Assembly: GCA_045837725.1 (NCBI GenBank)
Contig: JBEWZL010000302.1
Span: forward strand, 1 to 64,000
Reading direction: 5' to 3'
DNA from: Vermamoeba vermiformis
Taxonomy: Eukaryota; Tubulinea; Echinamoebida
DNA: 64,000 nucleotides
The position numbers and the translations under genes were made by a program. Within the stretch, counting starts at the first letter, position 1. The number at the start of each line of letters is the position of its first letter. The notes under the pieces were generated by a model that saw only the letters and a list, made by a program, of their open reading frames with translations, made no database searches and was not told the DNA's origin. This document shows, piece after piece, positions 57,065 to 64,000 of this stretch.

Positions 57065-57391
57065 TCAACAGTCGTTGCTTCCATCTTCGCGGTAGATCCA
57101 TGGACCCTCAACTTGAAGAGAATTGATAATGGGCACAAACCACCATTCAAAGATCCAATTTATTCTGTCAGAGCGACCGTTAGTGAGCTTTCTGCTGAAG
57201 GCTTGGAGTTCTCGGTCCTCAAGGCGCTTTCGAACGTAATGCTGTATTTCACTTGGAACAGCACTGGTGATAATGTTTCTGTTTTCTTCGACGTTTATGT
57301 GAGCTGCTCTCATAGAGGGGATTAGAACATCAACTTTAGAGCGATGGGGAGTTTTATCTGTGTTGGTAGAGTACTTGACCACAATTTCCAT
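57065..57391 (-). CDS. Unrecognised small protein, ~108 aa
   Basis: A single open frame; the Met at 57391 (MEIVVKYSTNTDKTPHRSK) is the first good start, though the frame is open back to 57484. The product is charged and Asn/Arg-rich with an aromatic patch (WIFEWWFVPIIN). No family or motif recognised and no intron needed. Support is length and composition only. Confidence 0.45.
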   Translation of the reverse strand: MEIVVKYSTNTDKTPHRSKVDVLIPSMRAAHINVEENRNIITSAVPSEIQHYVRKRLEDRELQAFSRKLTNGRSDRINWIFEWWFVPIINSLQVEGPWIYREDGSNDC

Positions 57392-57484
57392 TCTTGGTTG
57401 TATATTCGAAGTGAGCTTTCTTGTGTGTGAATAGTTCTTTGTGAGTAAGTTTGGAATGTTTGTGGTTTTATGGCTGGGCCTCAC

Positions 57485-57819
57485 GAGGGTGTTGCACTAC
57501 ATATTGGAAAACTTGATGAAATCTTAGCTAAGATTGAGTAAAGGATCTCGCTGACAAACAAATATTGCAGCAAAACTCAACCAAATCCTAATCTAATGGC
57601 CAGAAATTGAAGATGTGATTCCCAACTTTTGATTATTTCAAAATGCTACCAATTTAAGCAGACGGAAAAGTAAGAACGACGAATGTAAGTATTTTTAAGG
57701 GCAGGGGTGTAGTATCCCCGGGATATAGTACCTCTTGTGCAATTTCCTAAAAGTTTCCATCACTTGCGTGAATAAAATGAAATTCACTTCATATATCGTA
57801 AATGAAAATTTGACTTCAT
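57485..57819. other. Intergenic, no gene seen
   Basis: Between two minus-strand genes. A small imperfect palindrome (TATCCCCGGGATA) lies at about 57713-57725. Nothing else was recognised. Confidence 0.4.
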
Positions 57820-59781
57820 TTAGTTTCCTTGGTACTGCGCGAGTTCCACAGCAAAAGACAAGGCTAATTTAGCAAACTCGAGACTGTACGACATATCGAG
57901 CTTGTCAACAGTGTCTTGATCGCTGTGCATGTACGGATTGACTTGGCCGTTAGGTCCAGCTTCAGCAGTGCAAACATCGGGGTAACCGACTGCATACCAG
58001 CTAGCGTGATCGCTGCACGCGTAACCGCACGTGTCAGTGGTGTACGGCAATGAGGTGTAGGTCTGAGTCAACGTCTAGAAAAATAACAATTAGAACAACC
58101 AGATCTAAACGGATCAGAACCTTTAAGTCGTCTAATAGGTACGATTAGGATTGAAATAGAATATAGTATAGTTACTGGTGATATCATTAGAAAATTGAAT
58201 GTACGGTGGTGGTAAGATTTGTAAGCGTCAAAAATTGTAATTCGCGAGATCCGATGTTGCGCGTACCTTGAGGAAGTTAGTAAGTGGCTGATTGACATAA
58301 TCTTCGAGAATAGTGATCTGCTTGTCGTTGCCAGGGGCTACGTAACCGCTCATTTCAACGTGATAAACACCAGTCACGGGGATATTGTTCTGTTTGTAGT
58401 AGTTCGCGATGTCTTGGCTGCCCTTAAGACCGACTAAACGAACACCAAAATGAGTATAATATAGTAAAAATAATGATACTATGACTATTGATATGATATT
58501 TAAGTAAGCTTACCTTCTTCGGCAGAGTAAGTCATGAATTGGATGGTTCTGTTGAAAGTTTGACCAGATGCGACTAAAGTACGGAAAATCTCGAGGACGT
58601 TAACGACGCCACTGCCTAAAGTAAGGTATTAATACGTATTTGAGAATAATAAGGTTAAAAAAAGAAAATAATAGCGAGTATTTGTCAGACACTGCGGTTA
58701 TGCATCAAAGCGAACTCAGATCAGCTCCAATAGCAGTGAATTTGATAATTATCATCATATAAATACTAGCTACTAATTTCCATAATAAATTTGCTGCTAA
58801 ATTTCTAATTTTTAATCGCCGCGTACCGTCGTCATCGGCTCCAGGAGCGCGATTAGTTTCAGGGTTGCCCCTTTCGTTAATGGAGTCCTCGTGAGCACCA
58901 ACAATAACGATTTCATTGGACAAAGGTCCGTTGCCTAATTAGGAAAACAAGACGGTTAGATCGAGGTTGAAAAATTGTGGGATGTCGAGAGAACTCCGTT
59001 CAAAGAAGCTATATTTAAGAAATAGATATTACCCTTAATAGTAGCAATGACAGAAGGTTGAGCCCAAGCGTGGTTAAAGAATTTAACTTCAATGTCTTTG
59101 CGACCAGCAGCGAACTTTTCGAATTGTTGCTTGATCCAGGTAGCAGCGGCAACGCCAGTATCGGATGTGTAGTACTATATGTAGAACATTATAAGTATAT
59201 TCTTATGATAAACAGTTAAGCCAAAAGTGTTTCAAGCTAGTCTGAATGAAGTTTCGGATGTGACGGCGATTCATCCAGAAGCTTCTTTAAAGATAATAGG
59301 CTATTAAAAGTTATTATTATAATATACGTACTCTATTCTGGAAAGAAGACAACTTAGTGTCATAAGCCAGCAGATTTGACGCTTTCATCTGCGCCAACAA
59401 GGGCATAACGGTTGCTTGTTGAGAAGGTTGAGTAGGAAAATCTCTCGCGACTTGTTTATGAGAAGGCACATCACGATCAGTAACGTCAATATAACCAACT
59501 CCCTTGCGGCCCAGATCGCGAGCTGATCAAAAAAATTAGAAAATTATTTGGAAATATCTTGATTAATTAAAAGAAAATCTTCGATGGATATAAATATGTG
59601 CACGTTGATTAAATATTTACACACCTATTTGACGGGCTTCAGCGTGGGTAGTCCAAATTACAGTATTTTCATCAAATCTGGCTTGGATTGGCTTTGTATG
59701 GAAGTCTGATAGGCCCTCCTTTGCCGCTACGATGCAGGCGATGGATAAAATAACACAAATGACTTCAACTGAGACCTTCAT
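57820..59781 (-). CDS. Secreted M28 aminopeptidase (LAP1-type)
   Basis: Exons 59781-59625, 59522-59332, 59174-59033, 58934-58827, 58615-58514, 58433-58267 and 58074-57820 give 373 residues. A signal peptide ([16 protein letters not shown]) and a propeptide-like region precede the M28E catalytic domain. Zinc and catalytic motifs are complete: VGAHEDSIN (His ligand), [16 protein letters not shown] (bridging Asp), YSAEEGGLKGS-type loop (catalytic Glu/Glu ligand; here SAEEVGLKGS), [19 protein letters not shown] and [15 protein letters not shown] (final His). These are secreted or vacuolar leucyl aminopeptidases. Cysteines in CGYAC/VCTAE can form the usual disulphides. An in-frame Met 11 codons upstream (59814) is possible. 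Confidence 0.93.
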
Positions 59782-60032
59782 TGCTGATCTGTTTGAGTGA
59801 CTGGACCTCGTCATAAATTTATTCAGTTTTCACGTTCTCTTTCTGACCCTGGCAAAATGTACTACAATTCATGTGTATGGAGAACTATAAGGACTTGTAT
59901 ATCATAGTAATTTAGAAGGAATTGACTTGTGGCGGAGATCATACCGGCTGGATTTGCGTTCAAGAATGTTGAAGGCGAAGCGAATAGTCGTAGAATTAAG
60001 TATAGAATGGTTTTTAATGCTGAACGATCTTA

Positions 60033-62968
60033 TTATGATTTATCTGACTCCTTTGTATAATGCCCGTTAACATTTCGTAACGAGCTCGATTTTTTCAGTT
60101 TGTCCATTCTCTGCTCGCCATTATTATTATTATTATGATTAGTGTTGATATGATGATCTAGATTCCTAGGACTAAGAGAGCCGGCTACATTAGTCACCGT
60201 ACTTCCATGCTGATTATGAGATCCTCGTTCGGATTTGCGTTTTTCTTCTTTCGGCGAAATTTCGCTCTCTGTTAAGTCGTATTCTTTTACGGCATATTCA
60301 AATTGCGTAAATCTCTTGGCGCCACCTTCGCTCGCAACAGAGAAGAATTGATCCAGATGCGCACTCGTGTTGAAAGGTTTGTTCAGTAGCAAAGTGTTCA
60401 AATATTCCATAATATTATTGGCGCTCTTCCTTACTTTATGCGATGTAAAATTATGCACTAAATTCTTTTTTGGCGGCTTTGGAATTTTAACTCCAGAATT
60501 TCCGTACGCTACATGCAGCTACAAAACAATCCGAAATTAATACCAAATCATATAAAAACTAATTATAGATATAATATACATCTATTGATAGTATTTTATT
60601 AAATTTACCTGTTCTGAAAGCTCGACAAAATGTTCGAATCTTTTGCTGACCGCTCGGATCGGCTTAACGCCACGGATCAGCAATATCAAATAAATCTATA
60701 ATAATACTATATTAGTATCGTGGCCGGCAGTATTAGTATTAATTATAGTTTGATCGTTGTATAGACTTACTAGGAAGTTTCCTTCAACTGGATGATTCAC
60801 GAGTACCGCTTTGCGAATTTCAACGCGCAATCTCATTTGCTGTAAGTATAAAGCAGTTAATAAAACGATAGTATAAAATCAATACTGTTTAAGTCAATAA
60901 TGACGGTATACATAGTATTTTAACTAAGTTTACGAAAATTATTTTCAAGATAATGGATCGAGCTATGGATGCACGATTGGTGGTGTTTTTAAAAATGAAA
61001 CATATTTCAATGGTATTGGTAATGATAATGTTATGCATAATAGAATTATTTGAGTTGAAAAGTCTTAAAAATTTGGTGCATGCACCCACTTACGCGTTCA
61101 AAATCGACTTCAGCGTTCTGCTGGCATTCATGAATAAACCGCACAATGCCCTTAAATTGCACCAGTGAGACTTCAATGTCTTTTTTGTCCCAATTCAGAT
61201 CATTTGGCACGCGGTCTTTCCACGCTTCTAAATTCGAGATCATGCGTTGAGGTCTGTGACATGGCAGCAGCAAAAAGTCTCCTAATTGGCGTTGTCCAAG
61301 CACTGAATTATTTTCGGCTTTCTATATGTACACATGTTAATATTATGGTTTAAATAGAAATAAATAATCAACTTCGAAATTGAATTTTGCCAGATCCGCT
61401 TTCAATTATTTGATTTTGCTCAAACTTATGAAAAATGTATATTGTATTGTACGAATGAGTAATATTAGGGATTGACAATAAGCATAAACAACGGTCGCAA
61501 CGAGATCTGATGTTCGTATTCAATTTAAGCTTAATTCGTACCTTAATCCAATTTCTGAGCTCTGGATGCGCAAAAGATTTTTTCAAATCAGCCAAACAGT
61601 CTTTTGACACTGGATATTTCTTCATATATTCGACGTACGTTGAAATATATTTTGAGACCTAAAAGTACGAATTAATTAAAACCGATCAATAAGAGCTGGA
61701 GATTTTTAAATATGAAGATAAGATCAGATGGGTGATATATTTGCATTAATTAAATTTAATATTTGAAATTTTTGTAAATTTCGTAACGGATGCAAAAGTA
61801 TTTTTAGATCTGATCCGAAATTTGGCTGTGGAAAAAGTATATAGAGGAATAAATGGATACTTACGATAGCCGCGAATATAGGCTGTATTTTTAGACCAGG
61901 TATCGTTGAATATAATTCAAGATGCGCGATAAATTCTTCCGTGATCTCAATGACTTGCAAAATATTGCCAAAAATTCGTTCAATTTTTTCTTTAGGCACC
62001 AAAACTTCGTCTGTTTCACTAGCGTGCCTCAGTGGCTCGTAAAAATGCTGCAAAAATCGTTAATCAAAGCGAAAAAAATTCGATCCGGTCAAATTGTTTT
62101 TTCAATTTGATTTCAAATTAATTAACCATTAATACAAATCGATATTATAGGTAAGATTAATTATAATTAAGCTATGTAAACTCAATTTAATGAAAGTGTC
62201 ACTTCAATTTTCTATTTTTGGAGTGACAGTATCTTTTCATTTAAATTCAATTGGATCCACCTTAAGTAATTGATCTTCCGCAAAGATACGCTATAGACTG
62301 ATAATATTACTTACTGTAATAAGCAAATTAAGATCTGCATAATAAATTAACTCCGATTCGAGGATTTCTCGGCGCCACCTGAGTTTTTCTTGAACGGCTG
62401 GATCTTGCACATTCTGTTCGTCAGCAGCTGCATATTCTTCATTTTCGTAATTATTACTGCCAGAACCATTTGCAGCATTATAACTAAGCTCCATTTCGAA
62501 AGGATTTTCTGCATCCACCAAATTTTCGTTATTATGGTTTGTATCCTCGTCATTTGATAGTGAATCGGTACTTTGGCGCTTAATATCTGTATAAATACGT
62601 TATTAATCAAATTGGAAATAGCGTAAATTTAATTTTAAATTCACAACCGAAAATCAATTCAGCGATCTGCTCGAGAAATAATTAAAAAATTGTGAAAGTA
62701 TCGCAAAATAATTAAAATACTATATTTAAGTGCTGATTATACCTCTATCTACAAGTTTGGGCATTAGATCGGGTTGGATCGATCCTCTTAACGACGGCGT
62801 GGTTGAAAGTGAGCTTGGATTATCCTCGTCATAGTCCCACCCCTCAAAATATAGTGATGAACTCATAGACGAAGATGATTCCACTGAGCTCCTTCGCGCT
62901 GCAGCAGCTCTTCGGAGAAGTTCCTCCATCTGGCTAGAATTATAAGAAAGATGATTCTGACTCGTCAT
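60033..62968 (-). CDS. RhoGEF with DH domain followed by PX domain
   Basis: Exons 62968-62743, 62586-62315, 62047-61865, 61658-61542, 61321-61094, 60839-60771, 60695-60609 and 60518-60033 give 555 residues. After a Ser-rich N-terminus, residues ~143-342 form a DH (RhoGEF) domain: WRREILESELIYYADLNLLI, QVIEITEEFIAHLE, KYISTYVEYMKKYP, LGDFLLLPCHRPQRM (CR3) and FKGIVRFIHECQQNAEVDFER. No PH domain follows; residues ~345-452 instead read as a PX domain (VEIRKAVLV, IYLILLIRGVKPIRAVSKRFEHFVELSEQL, KIPKPPKKN, LLLNKPFNTSAHLDQFF). PX would target phosphoinositide-rich membranes. The tail is Ser/Asn/His-rich. It probably activates a Rho/Rac GTPase. Confidence 0.85.
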
Positions 62969-63249
62969 TTTCGCAAAATAAATAACATAATACAATAAAA
63001 ATAAATAAAAATATTAAATAATACAAGGTGTGGTATATAATACAATGAAGCGCAATAAATGACGTAAGATGACAAGATTTTTTAACGAACAAAAATCTCC
63101 GGTTAAATCTCACTTGAGCTCACTAGATAGGTCTCTAAGATACAATTCACTCAATGTTAGTTAATAGACACGACTATTGTCCTAAGGCCTCGCGTCAGAG
63201 CTCGGATCCAGGAGAGTGGATTTAGATTTGGCTTGGATAAGATCAATTA
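62969..63249. promoter_or_regulatory. RhoGEF upstream region with TGACGTAAG
   Basis: AT-rich, with TGACGTAAG at 63060-63068 about 90 bases before the RhoGEF ATG. The same word recurs at 63490 in the neighbouring element. No gene recognised. Confidence 0.4.
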
Positions 63250-63980
63250 TGCTAAAACTCCAGCGGAGCCTACTTTAGGCACAATAATATGGAATTATAG
63301 TAGTATATATTATATTAGAGTATAGTACAATGTCTTATAATTGAAAATTAATTCAGAAACACAGCCCAGATATTATAAAATAGAATAAATGATTAGATGT
63401 CGCCGATATATTTAATATAAATATAAAATTATTGAATTAAATATTTGGATTATTTATAATCGTCACACCGTTCTCCGTTTCTGCGTTTATGACGTAAGCG
63501 CGTCACAATAAGGGTAAAAAATTGTAAATAGATAAGTTTTTATCTGATCAGTTTGCCGCGATGGCGTTAACTTCGTTGTGATGGCGATTAACTTGCCGTG
63601 ATGGCATCAAACTCATTCAACATATATATTGCCGTGATGGCCACAACCTCACCGTGATGGTGATAACATTGCTGTGATGGCAAAAGACACCCGGTGCACC
63701 TACAGCCGTGATGGCTTTGACTACACTGTGATGGTGTTATCCTGCCGCGATGGCAGTATGATCTCCGTGATGGAGAAAGTGTTCACCGTGATGGTGACTT
63801 CATAGTAAACCCTTGTAATGTAATAATAAAACCAGATCTACTGCTGCAGATCAACACCTCATAAAATACCACTAATATCTTATTGTTATGATATTATGGT
63901 GTATTATAAATTATATTGTACATATTATGATGGATTTGAGCTATATTGGCCAAAATTTAGGCTCCGCTGGAGTTTTAGCA
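63250..63980. mobile_element. TIR element (MITE-like), 731 bases, carrying a hairpin array
   Basis: Perfect 23-base terminal inverted repeats (left 63250-63272, beginning TGCTAAAACTCC; right 63958-63980) flanked on both sides by TA (63248-63249, 63981-63982). The palindromic match extends to 26 bases with the flanking TTA/TAA. TA duplication and this size suit a non-autonomous Tc1/mariner-type element; no transposase frame is present. It contains TGACGTAAGCGCGTCA (63490-63505) and the GTGATGG hairpin array. Perfect ends suggest recent insertion or conservation. Confidence 0.75.
63553..63795 (+). repeat. Eleven mini-hairpins with constant loop and covarying stems
   Basis: Core GTGATGG (or GCGATGG) starts at 63558, 63578, 63598, 63634, 63654, 63674, 63708, 63728, 63747, 63767 and 63788, a ~20-base period with two longer gaps. 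Arms differ yet pair each time: TCTCC-GTGAT-GGAGA, TCACC-GTGAT-GGTGA, CTGCC-GCGAT-GGCAG, ACACT-GTGAT-GGTGT, AGCC-GTGAT-GGCT, CGTT-GTGAT-GGCG (G-T pairs). Pairing kept while sequence changes points to selection on the hairpin. AATAAA follows at 63823. Confidence 0.9.
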
Positions 63981-64000
63981 TAAAACGTCTTGGATATGAA

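Noticed and set aside
63553-63795. CRISPR or simple microsatellite
   Set aside because: Only the loop core is constant; the arms change and stay paired, unlike CRISPR repeats or microsatellites.

Overview
This window is nuclear DNA from a small-genome microbial eukaryote. It is AT-rich between genes, gene-dense, and almost every gene is split by short GT-AG introns (mostly about 45-60 bases in the left half, often 50-340 in the right half). The protein set (Rab and Rho GTPases, a DH RhoGEF, importin-alpha-type ARM protein, ALYREF, SUN-domain protein, ependymin-related protein, F-box/ankyrin-like repeat proteins like those of amoebae and their giant viruses) suggests a free-living amoeboid or other heterotrophic protist. 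I cannot name the species. Exon boundaries were worked out by hand from splice signals and checked only by reading-frame continuity.

Left part (1-16.7 kb): two unrecognised minus-strand genes, a divergent histone H3 with a divergently transcribed acidic partner, two small genes, a six-copy perfect-palindrome array between convergent genes, a zinc-finger gene, a 2OG-Fe(II) dioxygenase-like gene whose 3' end I cannot find, an F-box-like/ARM protein related to importin-alpha, and an SLP1-type SUN protein. Middle (16.9-30.9 kb): an F-box/ankyrin-like gene, a type I membrane protein, a 23-exon Rad5/SHPRH-like SNF2-RING ATPase, a DJ-1 superfamily enzyme, ALYREF with one very long intron, a START-domain protein and a Rab5-like GTPase. 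Right part (31.3-63 kb): an Ac45-like V-ATPase accessory subunit, a PA-domain seven-helix membrane protein, a retinol-dehydrogenase-type SDR, a five-RanBP2-finger RING protein, a class I glutamine amidotransferase, a ThiF/UBA5-type E1, an ependymin-related protein, a YkuE-type phosphoesterase, a PTTG1IP-like PSI protein, an atypical Rho, a membrane methyltransferase-like protein, a SPRY protein, an ADP-ribosylglycohydrolase, an M28 aminopeptidase and a DH-PX RhoGEF.

The genes are mostly unrelated housekeeping and signalling genes; no operon-like functional cluster is evident. Loose themes are chromatin/ubiquitin (H3 variant, SNF2-RING, RING protein, ubiquitin-like E1, F-box proteins), nuclear transport and mRNA export (importin-like, ALYREF, SUN), and small-GTPase signalling (Rab, Rho, RhoGEF).

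The most unusual features are non-coding. (1) At 63250-63980 there is a 731-base element with 23-base perfect terminal inverted repeats and TA target duplications. It holds 11 mini-hairpins on a ~20-base period: the loop is constant (GTGAT or GCGAT) while the stem sequence changes and stays paired. (2) At 8398-8690 there are six copies of a 26-base palindrome at 51/57-base spacing, organised as a duplicated 159-base higher-order unit. (3) Introns repeatedly carry TGACACGTGTCA palindromes and GATC-rich motifs, and one intron of the 2-4 kb gene shares a ~42-base repeat with two loci near 7.3 and 7.5 kb.
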